Assembly: GCF_014493765.1 (NCBI RefSeq)
Contig: NZ_JACTVJ010000005.1
Coordinates: 558,001-622,000, forward strand
Length of the DNA: 64,000 bases
Direction: 5' to 3'
From: Streptomyces polyasparticus
GTDB lineage: Bacteria > Actinomycetota > Actinomycetes > Streptomycetales > Streptomycetaceae
A model generated the notes under the pieces. That model was not told the origin of the DNA. It did not search any database and was given only the letters and a program-made list of their open reading frames with translations. This document shows, piece after piece, positions 33,640-41,705 of this stretch. Both the position numbers and the translations under genes were made by a program. Numbering within the stretch: position 1 is the stretch's first letter; every line of letters begins with the position of its first letter.

Positions 33640-34608
33640 ATGGAGATCTTCGCCTACGTCATGAGCGCGGCCGTGGGTCTGCCGTGCCTGGTCCACCTCG
33701 TCCGCAGGTTCCGCGCACGGCACGAGCCGGCGCGACCGCAGGGCACGATCAACGACGCGTACGAGGCGGCCTTCCTCAGCGCGGGCCCCGGACGTGTCGC
33801 CGACACCGTGCTCGCGGTCCTGGCGTCCGACGGACGGATCGAGATCCGGGACCCGGGCATCGTGTCGGTACGGGAGTTCGCGCCGCGCCACCCCGTCGAG
33901 GCGGGCTTCCTCGAGGCCTTCCGCACCACACCGACCAGTTCGCTGTACTGGCTGCGGATCGCGGTCATGCGCTCAGCCGCCGTACAGGCGCTCGGGGACG
34001 CGTTGGCGGATCGTGGTCTGGCGCGCCGGCCGACCGACCCGAATCCCCCGTCGCGCCCCGGACTTCCGCTGTCCGTGATCGGTCTGGTGCTGTGCGTGGG
34101 GGCGCTGGTCGAACCGTTCGCCGCCGTCCCGCTCGCCGTGTTCGGCCTGATCGCGCTCCTCGTGGTCATCGGCACACCGCACCTGCGGATCACCACCGAG
34201 GGACGCGCCGCCCTGGCCCGGTACCGCCGCATCCACGAGTCGAGCACGGACCTCGCGGTCCGGGTCGCCCTGCACGGCCGGACCCAGATCCCGGACCGTG
34301 CCCTGTACCTGCGGCTGACCAACTCCACCGGCCCCGGCGCCCGCTACCAGGCTTCGTCCACCTCCACGGACCCCGGCCCGGTGCTGTTCGCGACCACGGT
34401 GAGCTGGTGCGGCGGCGGCTCAGGCCACTCGGCGTGCGGCGGCTCCTCCTGCGGATCCTCGTCCGGCGACAGCGGCTGGAGCTCCGGCGGCGGCTGCTCG
34501 TCCGGCAGCAGCTCCTGCGGGGGCGGTTCGAGCTCCAGCTGCGGGTCGAGCAGCGGGGGTTCCTCCTGCGGCGGAGGCGGCGGCTCCAGCTGCGGCAGCT
34601 CCTCGTAG
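33640..34608 (+). CDS. TIGR04222 membrane protein with C-terminal Cys/Gly/Ser tail
   Basis: Protein of 322 aa. Membrane segments at about 3-21 and a pair at 142-178; the TIGR04222 domain covers about 36-230 (DAYEAAFLSAGPGRV). The final 66 residues (257-322) contain 8 Cys, 25 Gly, 29 Ser and only four other residues, with cysteines at 257, 266, 271, 286, 293, 301, 310 and 318. Positive-inside reasoning (RRFRARHE after the first helix) puts this tail in the cytoplasm, reachable by the soluble DUF692 enzyme encoded just upstream. The tail looks like a modification substrate, RiPP-like but anchored. ATG 33640 with GGAAGGGG upstream. Function uncharacterised. Confidence 0.88.
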   Translation: MEIFAYVMSAAVGLPCLVHLVRRFRARHEPARPQGTINDAYEAAFLSAGPGRVADTVLAVLASDGRIEIRDPGIVSVREFAPRHPVEAGFLEAFRTTPTSSLYWLRIAVMRSAAVQALGDALADRGLARRPTDPNPPSRPGLPLSVIGLVLCVGALVEPFAAVPLAVFGLIALLVVIGTPHLRITTEGRAALARYRRIHESSTDLAVRVALHGRTQIPDRALYLRLTNSTGPGARYQASSTSTDPGPVLFATTVSWCGGGSGHSACGGSSCGSSSGDSGWSSGGGCSSGSSSCGGGSSSSCGSSSGGSSCGGGGGSSCGSSS

Positions 34609-34645
34609 GTGCACACCCGCAGGAGCACACCGGAACTCTCCGTGT

Positions 34646-34684
34646 CCGTCGGCTTCGGGTGCGCATCCCACCCGAAGCCGACGG
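34646..34684 (+). terminator. Strong hairpin closing the DUF692-TIGR04222 unit
   Basis: Perfect 16-bp stem CCGTCGGCTTCGGGTG/CACCCGAAGCCGACGG with a seven-base loop, 38 bases after the stop. It separates the substrate-like gene from its tail-less paralogue. Confidence 0.82.
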
Positions 34685-34791
34685 ATACTGGTGGATAGCG
34701 GAACAACGCTTGGTCACATTTCCGTCACCTGACGTCCGGATAATGAACACCCCATGGCGCAACACCCGCCCGTTCCCATAGAAACACCGCC

Positions 34792-35547
34792 ATGTTCTGG
34801 GTCCCCTTCCTCCTCCTCGCCTGGGCCGTGGCAGGCATCGCCTGCATCAGGCTCTGCCTCGTCGCGAGCCGCGGCGCCGGCCACCCGGCCGATGCGCGCC
34901 TCGAGGCCGAGCTGAGCATCTACGAGGCGGCCTTCCTATCCGGCGGCCCCGACCGCGTCGCCGCCACGACGATGATCGCGATGGCCCGCCAGCGCCGGCT
35001 GCTGCTCGCGCACACGGGCTGGGCCACCGTCGTGGACCCCGACGGCAAGGACGATCTGGAGCGCTCGGTGCTCGGTGCGTTCGGACCGGACGGCCAGTCG
35101 CCGATAGCTCCCGTACGGCATCGCGCCGCCGGCGGCGAGGCGGTGCACAGCCTCGCCGAACGCCTCACGTCCGCGGGACTCGCCGTACCGGACGGGGCAC
35201 GCGGCGGTATCGAGGCTGCGGTGCGCCAGGTGCAGGCCGCGGCCCTCGCGGTGGTCGCGCTCGGCGCCGTATCACTGCTGATGTGGCCCCATCACGAGGG
35301 CAGCATGGGCCCGTTGGTCGCCTGGTTCCTGCTCCCGCTGATCCTGACGCTGGGCTGCCTGGCGATAGCGCGCTTCGAGGTGCACCCGTACACGCGCTGG
35401 GCTTCGAGCGAGGGCCAGCAGCTGCTCGGCATGCTCGACACCGACCGCCCCGACGACGAGCGCGGCTTCCTGACGGCGGTGGCGGTACGGGGTCCGCGCG
35501 CCGTGACCGACCCCGCGCTGCGCGCCGCGTTCGACAAGGGCCGCTGA
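34792..35547 (+). CDS. Second TIGR04222-like membrane protein, lacking the Cys-rich tail
   Basis: Protein of 251 aa. It starts with a membrane helix (VPFLLLAWAVAGIACIRLCLV), has IYEAAFLSGGPDRVAATTMIAMARQRRL matching YEAAFLSAGPGRVADTVLAVLASDGRI of the upstream paralogue, and two later helices (AALAVVALGAVSLLMWP, LVAWFLLPLILTLGCLAI). It ends without any Cys/Gly/Ser stretch. ATG 34792 has no Shine-Dalgarno; AT-richer GGATAATG lies about 50 bases upstream. It may be a regulatory or structural partner of the tailed protein. Confidence 0.82.
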   Translation: MFWVPFLLLAWAVAGIACIRLCLVASRGAGHPADARLEAELSIYEAAFLSGGPDRVAATTMIAMARQRRLLLAHTGWATVVDPDGKDDLERSVLGAFGPDGQSPIAPVRHRAAGGEAVHSLAERLTSAGLAVPDGARGGIEAAVRQVQAAALAVVALGAVSLLMWPHHEGSMGPLVAWFLLPLILTLGCLAIARFEVHPYTRWASSEGQQLLGMLDTDRPDDERGFLTAVAVRGPRAVTDPALRAAFDKGR

Positions 35548-35613
35548 CAGCCGGGCGCAGGAGTTCGGCGCAACGGCTCGGCGCAGGGGTTTCCCTCCAC
35601 CTCCCCCATGGGG

Positions 35614-35632
35614 TTAGGTTAGGCATGCCTAA
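35614..35632. promoter_or_regulatory. Iron box (IdeR/DmdR type)
   Basis: TTAGGTTAGGCATGCCTAA matches the 19-bp actinobacterial iron box (TTAGGTTAGGCTCACCTAA) at 16 of 19 positions, with intact TTAGG and CCTAA arms. It lies 52 bases before the DUF2470 start and predicts iron repression. Confidence 0.85.
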
Positions 35633-35684
35633 GTCGCAAGGGACTGCGACTCGGGCGTCTCCACCTGCCCTCGGGAGAACATCC

Positions 35685-36422
35685 ATGCGCCTTTACCGCC
35701 CCCGCACGCCGCAGCCGGACCCCGCCGAGCGCGTCCGCGCCCTCGAACCCACCGCGGCCGAGCGGGTCCGCACCCTCCTTGCCACCGCCCACTCCATGTC
35801 CGTGGTCGCGGACGGCCGGGCGGAGGAGGTGCACCGGCTCGACGGCTCCGACGCCATGGGCCATGTCCATCTGCACGATCCCGCCGAGGCGGCGCTGCAC
35901 CCCGAGGCCCGACGCACGCCGGTGCGCCTGGAGTTCACGGACATCGCGCCCACCGCGGTACGCGACCGGCTGCGCGCCCGGCTCACCGTGACGGGGATCC
36001 TGGAGGCGCCCTACGCGGCGCACGCCACGGAAAGCTTCTGCATGGAGTACGGCCAGGCGCTCCTGGAGACCGAGCGGGGACGCACCTTCGTCACGCTGCA
36101 AGAACTCCACGCGTGCGAGGCCGATCCGCTCGCGGCCTGTGAGGCGGGCATGCTCACCCATCTCGTCGACCGGCACAGCGAACTCGTCCCACTGCTCGTC
36201 CGTCTCGTACGGCCGTATCCGCGGCCCGGTCTGCTGCGGGTGCTGCCCGTCGCCCTCGACCGCTACGGCATGACCCTCCGCCTCGAATACGCGGACACCC
36301 ACACCGACGCACGGCTGCCGTTCTCCTCCCCCGTCGACCACCCCGACGAGGTCAGGCCGCAGATCCACGCGCTCCTCGACGCCACCCGCCGCGCGCCGTA
36401 CGGCAGCGGCCTGCGCACCTGA
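35685..36422 (+). CDS. DUF2470 (HugZ-like) protein, iron-box regulated
   Basis: Protein of 245 aa with a split-barrel-like N-terminal part (ERVRTLLATAHSMSVVADG ... PVRLEFTDIAPTAV) and a C-terminal DUF2470 domain (EAGMLTHLVDRHSELVPLLVRL ... YGMTLRLEYADTHTDARLPF). Relatives include the haem-handling HugZ/HutZ family, so a role in haem utilisation or storage is likely when iron is scarce; haem-contact residues cannot be confirmed by eye. ATG 35685 with GGGAG seven bases upstream. Control by the iron box at 35614-35632 is a direct sequence prediction. Monocistronic. Confidence 0.88.
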   Translation: MRLYRPRTPQPDPAERVRALEPTAAERVRTLLATAHSMSVVADGRAEEVHRLDGSDAMGHVHLHDPAEAALHPEARRTPVRLEFTDIAPTAVRDRLRARLTVTGILEAPYAAHATESFCMEYGQALLETERGRTFVTLQELHACEADPLAACEAGMLTHLVDRHSELVPLLVRLVRPYPRPGLLRVLPVALDRYGMTLRLEYADTHTDARLPFSSPVDHPDEVRPQIHALLDATRRAPYGSGLRT

Positions 36423-36576
36423 CCGCGACACCTGACCGCGCCTGAGGACAGCCCCGCACTCGCGCATCGGGGTTGTTGCCCCGACAGCGCCGCACCCGGT
36501 GCTTGCCAAGCTCAACTGACCGCCGAAGTATCCCTTTCACCCCACCCTGTACCGCTCGAAGGGATGCCGCAGCGCG

Positions 36577-38154
36577 ATGAGAGCGCCTCTCCTGTACGGC
36601 CTCGCCGGCTCACTGGCCCTGACCGTTCTTTCCGTCGGCCCTGCGGGCGGCGTCCCCGCGGACCAGCCGCCCGCAGGCGCGTCCGAGATGCGCGGGGTCG
36701 CCCTCGCCGCGGAGCGCGCCGCGGCCGCCGGGATCACGTTCGGCAAGTGCCCGACGGTGGAGGGTCTGCCCTCGCCCATCCAGTGCGGCACGATGCTCGT
36801 TCCCCTCAACTATGCCCAGCCGGAAGGCCGTCAGCTGAAGCTGACGGTCAGCCGTATGCCGGCGGCCGGCAAGAAGGACGAGCGCCAGGGCGCCCTGGTC
36901 TTCAACCCGGGCGGCCCCGGCGCCTCCGGGATGTACTTCCCGTTCGTCGGCTCCATGCCCGAGTGGAAGAACATCGCACGCGCCTACGACCTGATCGGCT
37001 ACGCCCCCCGCGGCGTGGGCCGTTCGGCGCCGCTGTCCTGCCAGGACCCGAAGGACTTCGCGAAGGCGCCCACCGTCTCGCCGAGCGACCCGGACCTGAC
37101 CTTCAAGAAGGAGCGGATCGCCCGCGCCAAGGCGTACGCGCAGGGCTGTCTGAAGAACGCGGGCGACGCGCTGCAGCACTACAACACCCTCAACAACGCC
37201 CGCGACCTGGACGTCCTGCGGGCCGCGCTCGGCGAGAAGAAGCTCAACTTCGTGGGCGCCTCGTACGGTACGTACTTCGGCGCCGTGTACGCGACGATGT
37301 TCCCGTCCCACGTGCGCCGCATGGTCTTCGACTCGGCGGTCAACCCCGCGCCGCACCAGATCTGGTACCGCAACAACCTCGACCAGTCGCTCGCGTTCGA
37401 GCGCCGCTGGGCCGACTTCCGCTCCTGGGTCGCCAAGCACGACAAGACGTACGGGCTCGGCAGCACGCCCGAGGAGGTGCAGCGCAGTTACGACAAGGCG
37501 CGGGCGCAGATCGCCGCGAAGCCGGCCGGCGGCAAGGTGGGCACGGCCCAGCTGCAGGCCGCGTATCTCAAGGCCGGTTACTACGACGACTACTGGCCGC
37601 AGCGTGCGCACGCCCTTGCCGAGTATCTGAAGGGCAACGAGAAGCCGCTGGTCGCGCAGGCCTCCAACCACCCGGAGGCGGCGGCCGAGGACGAGAACGG
37701 CAACGCCGTCTACACGGCCGTCGAGTGCAATGACGCGCCCTGGCCGACCGACTGGCGCGTCTGGGACCGCGACAACAGCCGTCTGGCCCGTATCGCCCCG
37801 TTCGAGACCTGGGACAACGCCTGGATGAACCTGCCGTGCGCCTACTGGCCCGCGCCCCGGCAGCGGCCGGTGGACGTCCGGGTCGCCGAGGGCGCGCTGC
37901 CGCCCACGCTGATCATGGCGGCGGAGCGCGACGCGGCCACCCCGTACGAGGGTGCGCTCGAACTGCACCGGCGGCTGCCCGGCTCGGCCCTGGTGACCGA
38001 GCGCGAGGCCGGTACGCACGGCATCAGCGGCGGTCCGAACCCGTGCATCAACGGGCACATGGACGCGTACCTCATCAACGGCCAGCTGCCGGTACGGCGC
38101 GCGGCGGCCTGCGCCCCGCACCCGGAGCCGAAGCCGGCGGGCGCGGCCAAGTAG
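36577..38154 (+). CDS. Secreted alpha/beta-hydrolase (tripeptidyl-aminopeptidase/SlpD type)
   Basis: Exported serine hydrolase, 525 aa. A signal peptide of about 28 residues (LLYGLAGSLALTVLSVGPAGG) is followed by the tripeptidyl-aminopeptidase-like fold. Oxyanion segment NPGGPGASG, nucleophile S229 in VGASYGTYFG, D452 in AERDAATPYEGA, H481 in AGTHGISGG. The C-terminal TAP-like domain and several cysteines fit Streptomyces SlpD/E and Tap. Likely trims N-terminal peptides of secreted proteins. ATG 36577 with AAGGGA eleven bases upstream. Confidence 0.93.
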   Translation: MRAPLLYGLAGSLALTVLSVGPAGGVPADQPPAGASEMRGVALAAERAAAAGITFGKCPTVEGLPSPIQCGTMLVPLNYAQPEGRQLKLTVSRMPAAGKKDERQGALVFNPGGPGASGMYFPFVGSMPEWKNIARAYDLIGYAPRGVGRSAPLSCQDPKDFAKAPTVSPSDPDLTFKKERIARAKAYAQGCLKNAGDALQHYNTLNNARDLDVLRAALGEKKLNFVGASYGTYFGAVYATMFPSHVRRMVFDSAVNPAPHQIWYRNNLDQSLAFERRWADFRSWVAKHDKTYGLGSTPEEVQRSYDKARAQIAAKPAGGKVGTAQLQAAYLKAGYYDDYWPQRAHALAEYLKGNEKPLVAQASNHPEAAAEDENGNAVYTAVECNDAPWPTDWRVWDRDNSRLARIAPFETWDNAWMNLPCAYWPAPRQRPVDVRVAEGALPPTLIMAAERDAATPYEGALELHRRLPGSALVTEREAGTHGISGGPNPCINGHMDAYLINGQLPVRRAAACAPHPEPKPAGAAK

Positions 38155-38172
38155 CCGTCCCCGTAAGCGAAG

Positions 38173-38202
38173 GGGCCGCAGCCGGATGTCCGGCTGCGGC
38201 CC
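38173..38202. terminator. Bidirectional hairpin between hydrolase and hemQ
   Basis: Perfect 13-bp stem GGGCCGCAGCCGG/CCGGCTGCGGCCC followed by TTT on the plus strand, between the convergent stops at 38154 and 38222. Confidence 0.82.
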
Positions 38203-38221
38203 TTTCGTATGCCCGTGTATG

Positions 38222-38938
38222 TCAGGCGAGCGAGGCCACCAGGTCGGCGACGCTCTTGCGGCGGCCGGTGTAGAACGGCACCTCTTCGCGTACGTGCATC
38301 CGCGCCTCGGAGGCGCGCAGGTGACGCATCAGGTCGACGATGCGGTACAGCTCGTCGGCCTCGAAGGCGAGCAGCCACTCGTAGTCGCCGAGCGAGAACG
38401 AGGCGACCGTGTTGGCGCGCACGTCCGGGTAGCCGCGGGCCATCTTGCCGTGGTCGGCGAGCATGCGGCGGCGGTCCTCGTCGGGCAGCAGGTACCAGTC
38501 GTAGCTGCGCACGAAGGGATAGACCGAGACGTAGTTGCGGGGCGTCTCGTCGGCGAGGAACGCCGGGATGTGGGACTTGTTGAACTCCGCGGGGCGGTGC
38601 AGCGCCATGTTCGACCAGACCGGCTCGAGCGCGCGGCCGAGCCGGGTGCGGCGGAAGAGGTTGTACGCCTCCTGCAGCTGGTCGGCGGTCTCCGCGTGCC
38701 ACCAGATCATGACGTCGGCGTCGGCGCGCAGACCGGAGACGTCGTAGGTGCCGCGCACGGTCACGTCCTTGGCGGCGAGCTGGTCGAACAGCTCCTGCAC
38801 CTCGTCCGCGTAACCGGCCCGGTTCTCGGGGAGCACATCGCGCAGCTTGAAGACGGACCACAGCGTGTAGCGGATGACCTCGTTGAGGTCCTTGGCCTTC
38901 TTGCCGGCGTTCGGGATCTTCTCAGGGGCGTCACTCAT
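38222..38938 (-). CDS. hemQ: Coproheme decarboxylase HemQ (ChdC)
   Basis: Last enzyme of the coproporphyrin-dependent haem pathway, decarboxylating coproheme to haem b with peroxide, 238 aa. Chlorite-dismutase-like fold with [31 protein letters not shown], and the [25 protein letters not shown] region carrying the catalytic Tyr and the haem-ligand His. It follows cgoX by four bases, giving the tight pair typical of actinobacteria. ATG 38938. Confidence 0.96.
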   Translation of the reverse strand: MSDAPEKIPNAGKKAKDLNEVIRYTLWSVFKLRDVLPENRAGYADEVQELFDQLAAKDVTVRGTYDVSGLRADADVMIWWHAETADQLQEAYNLFRRTRLGRALEPVWSNMALHRPAEFNKSHIPAFLADETPRNYVSVYPFVRSYDWYLLPDEDRRRMLADHGKMARGYPDVRANTVASFSLGDYEWLLAFEADELYRIVDLMRHLRASEARMHVREEVPFYTGRRKSVADLVASLA

Positions 38939-38942
38939 GCCG

Positions 38943-40388
38943 CTATTGTCCCGCGCCGCCGAACATGGTCTCGCCCGGGTTCACGCTCAGCTGACCTGTG
39001 CCTTGCAGCACCTGGTCGGCGGCGGCCCGTGCGCTCGCGATCACGGCCGGAATGCCCACTCCGTCGTACGCGGCTCCGCAGACGGCGAGGCCCTCGAGGT
39101 GGGCGAGGTGCTCACGGATGCGGGCGACCTTGGCCTGGTGGCCCACGGGGTACTGGGGCAGCCCGTTGTTCCAGCGGATGACGCGTGAGGCGACCGGCTC
39201 GGCGGTCACGCCGAGTGCGGACTTGAGGTCCTCGCGGGAGATCTCGACGATCTCGCCGTCCTCGCGCTCCAGGATCTCCGTCTCGCCGTACCGCCCGACG
39301 GAGGTCCGTACGACGACGAGCTCGGGGTCCTCGTCGGCGATCCACTGCCACTTCTGCGAGGCGAAGGTGGCGGCCTTGATGCGCTGTCCGTCGACGGGCG
39401 GGACCAGGAAGCCGCTGCCCGGCGGCAGATCGGTCTCGTCACGGCGGAAGACATGGGCGGTCAGCGCCATGGAGGCGTACTCGACGGTGCGGAGTTCCGT
39501 GGCGGCGGCGGGGGCCAGGGTGTCGAGGAGCCGCGCGGCCTGCGGGGCGGGCAGCGCGACGACCACCGCGTCCGCCTGCACGGTGCCTTCTGCGGTACGG
39601 ACGGTCCAGCCGCCGTCCCGTGAAAGCCCGGTCACCGGGGTCCCCGTACGGATCTCACCGCCCCGCGCCCGCACCGACTCCGCCACGGCGAGCGGCAGTT
39701 GACCGACCCCGCCCTCGATGCCCATGAACACCGGGCCGGCCGCCTGGCGTGCGGCCGCGCGCTCCTGCAGCTCCCGCACCCCGTCGAGCAGGGACCCGCC
39801 GGCCCGCGCCACCTCGTACAGCTGCGGTACGGCCATCCGCAGCGAAAGGCGGTACGAGTCTCCCGCGTACACCCCGCCGAGCAGCGGCTCGACCAGGCGG
39901 TCGACGACCTCGCGCCCGACCCGGGCCGCCACGTACTCACCGACCGCGATGTCCTCGCCGACCTCGGTCGGCGGCAGCTCGCTCTCGCGCGCGATGCGGG
40001 CGAGCCCCTCCTCGGACACCACGCCGGCCAGCGAGTCCGCATCGGCCGGCACACCCATCACATGCCCCTTGGGCATGGGCCGCAGCGCGCCCCGCGTCCA
40101 CAGCGAGGCGCTCGCCGTGGCCGGTGCCTGCAGCCGTTCGCCGAGGCCGACCTCGCGCGCGAGCGCGACGGCCTCCGGGCGGCGCGCGAGCATCGACTCG
40201 GCGCCCAGGTCCACCCGTACACCCGTGATCTCACCGGCGTGCAGCTTGCCGCCGAGCCGGTCCGAGGCTTCGAGGACGGTGACGCGGGCACCGCGCTGCA
40301 GCAGATGGTGGGCTGCGGCGAGCCCTGCGATACCCCCGCCGATCACCACGACGTGTCCAGGTTCCGTACGTGTGTCCGTTTCGCGCAT
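38943..40388 (-). CDS. cgoX: Coproporphyrinogen III oxidase CgoX (HemG/HemY type)
   Basis: FAD-dependent oxidase converting coproporphyrinogen III to coproporphyrin III, 481 aa. N-terminal FAD motif [18 protein letters not shown] with acidic partner [16 protein letters not shown]-terminal flavin segment [20 protein letters not shown]. Although commonly labelled protoporphyrinogen oxidase, its pairing with hemQ places it in the coproporphyrin branch. ATG 40388. Other haem genes here are hemE at 49.1 kb. Confidence 0.95.
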   Translation of the reverse strand: MRETDTRTEPGHVVVIGGGIAGLAAAHHLLQRGARVTVLEASDRLGGKLHAGEITGVRVDLGAESMLARRPEAVALAREVGLGERLQAPATASASLWTRGALRPMPKGHVMGVPADADSLAGVVSEEGLARIARESELPPTEVGEDIAVGEYVAARVGREVVDRLVEPLLGGVYAGDSYRLSLRMAVPQLYEVARAGGSLLDGVRELQERAAARQAAGPVFMGIEGGVGQLPLAVAESVRARGGEIRTGTPVTGLSRDGGWTVRTAEGTVQADAVVVALPAPQAARLLDTLAPAAATELRTVEYASMALTAHVFRRDETDLPPGSGFLVPPVDGQRIKAATFASQKWQWIADEDPELVVVRTSVGRYGETEILEREDGEIVEISREDLKSALGVTAEPVASRVIRWNNGLPQYPVGHQAKVARIREHLAHLEGLAVCGAAYDGVGIPAVIASARAAADQVLQGTGQLSVNPGETMFGGAGQ

Positions 40389-40539
40389 GGCCCCAGCCTC
40401 TCAGATGGCGTCCGGCGCTCCGCACCACCCCTTTCGCGTCCGGACCGTGACCGCTTCGGAATCGTCCGGCACCAAACGTTTCCCGGACGCTGGGCGTCGA
40501 AGGAGCAACAGCCAACGGACCTTGGGGGATGACGTCGAG

Positions 40540-41616
40540 ATGCGTGCAGCGTGGAGGAACAGAAGGCGGGGCACGGCCATGGCCGCGCTGCTCCTGACGG
40601 TGGCCCTCGCGGGGGCGGGGTGCAGCGGGGTCGGGGCCGGGGACTCCGACAGTGGCGGTGACGCCAAGAACGGCGTGGCCGCTCCCGAGGAGGCAGGAGA
40701 GGGCAGCAGGGCCGACGGGGCCGGCGCGGCAGACAGCGCCGAAGGCGCGCCGGGCGGCGGCAAGACGGACGAGCAGGCCAAGGACCCGAAGCTCACCCAG
40801 CACATCATCCGTACGGCCACCCTGCGGGTCCGGGTCTCGAACGTGCCGTCCGCGCTCGACAAGGTGCGCACGACCACCGAGAACGCCGGCGGGATCGTCG
40901 GCAGTGAGACCACGGACCGCGACGGCAAGGGCAACGAGCGCTCGCGGATCGTCCTGCGCATCCCGCAGGAGCGCTACGGCCAGGTGCTCGAGGACCTCGA
41001 AGGCACGGGCAAGCTCCTGGAGCGCAAGGAGAACGCCGAGGACGTCACCGAGCAGGTCGTGGACGTGGACAGCCGGATCAAGACGCAGCAGGCGAGCGTC
41101 GCGCGTATCCGTGAGCTGATGGACAAGGCGACCAAGCTGAGCGATGTGGTCACACTGGAAGGGGAGTTGAGCACCCGGCAGGCGGACCTGGAGTCCCTGC
41201 TCGCCCAGCAGGCCTCCCTCAAGGACCGCACAAGCCTCGCCACGATCACGCTGCATCTCAACGAGACCGGCGAGAAGCCCGAGCCGAAGGACGACGACGA
41301 CCCCGGCTTCCTCGACGCGCTGTCGGGCGGCTGGAACGCGCTCGTGAGCGTGGCGAAGTGGATCGTCATCGTCCTCGCCGCGATCGCCCCGTGGGCGGCC
41401 GTCCTGCTGCTGCTCTTCCTTCTCTGGCGTGTGCTCGCCGCGCGGCTGCCGCGCCGCCGCACCCCGGTCCTGGAGCCGGCGGGCGGCCCCGGCCTCGGCG
41501 GCGGTCCCGGCACAGGCCTCGGCGGCGGCCCTGGAACCGCCCCGCAGTCTCCGGGTGAAACACCTGGTCAGAGCCCGTCCACGCCCCCGAAGGCCCCGGG
41601 AGGTCCGGACTCCTGA
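40540..41616 (+). CDS. DUF4349 lipoprotein
   Basis: Membrane-attached protein of 358 aa. A signal with lipobox (LAGAGC) comes first, then a Gly/Ala/Asp-rich linker, the DUF4349 domain (about 90-245) with RTATLRVRVSNVPSALDKVRTTTENAGGIVGSET and a coiled coil (IKTQQASVARIRELMDKA ... EGELSTRQADLESLLAQQ), one membrane helix (VAKWIVIVLAAIAPWAAVLLLLFLLW), and a Gly/Pro-rich C-terminal tail. DUF4349 proteins are uncharacterised envelope proteins. ATG 40540 with GGGGGA upstream; an internal ATG at 40579 is an alternative. Confidence 0.87.
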   Translation: MRAAWRNRRRGTAMAALLLTVALAGAGCSGVGAGDSDSGGDAKNGVAAPEEAGEGSRADGAGAADSAEGAPGGGKTDEQAKDPKLTQHIIRTATLRVRVSNVPSALDKVRTTTENAGGIVGSETTDRDGKGNERSRIVLRIPQERYGQVLEDLEGTGKLLERKENAEDVTEQVVDVDSRIKTQQASVARIRELMDKATKLSDVVTLEGELSTRQADLESLLAQQASLKDRTSLATITLHLNETGEKPEPKDDDDPGFLDALSGGWNALVSVAKWIVIVLAAIAPWAAVLLLLFLLWRVLAARLPRRRTPVLEPAGGPGLGGGPGTGLGGGPGTAPQSPGETPGQSPSTPPKAPGGPDS

Positions 41617-41647
41617 TGTCACCCGTTCGGCCCCGCAGCGAGTGAGA

Positions 41648-41684
41648 GCGGGACTCCTGCCGCCGAAGCTGGCAGGAGTCCCGC
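41648..41684 (+). terminator. Hairpin after the DUF4349 gene
   Basis: Perfect 14-bp stem GCGGGACTCCTGCC/GGCAGGAGTCCCGC with a nine-base loop, ending 22 bases before the next start. Confidence 0.78.
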
Positions 41685-41705
41685 CCCCACAGCCGTGAGG
41701 TGCCG

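Noticed and set aside
40443-40540. ECF (SigE-like) promoter before the DUF4349 gene
   Set aside because: GGCACC and CGTC elements are present but 21 bases apart instead of about 16-17.
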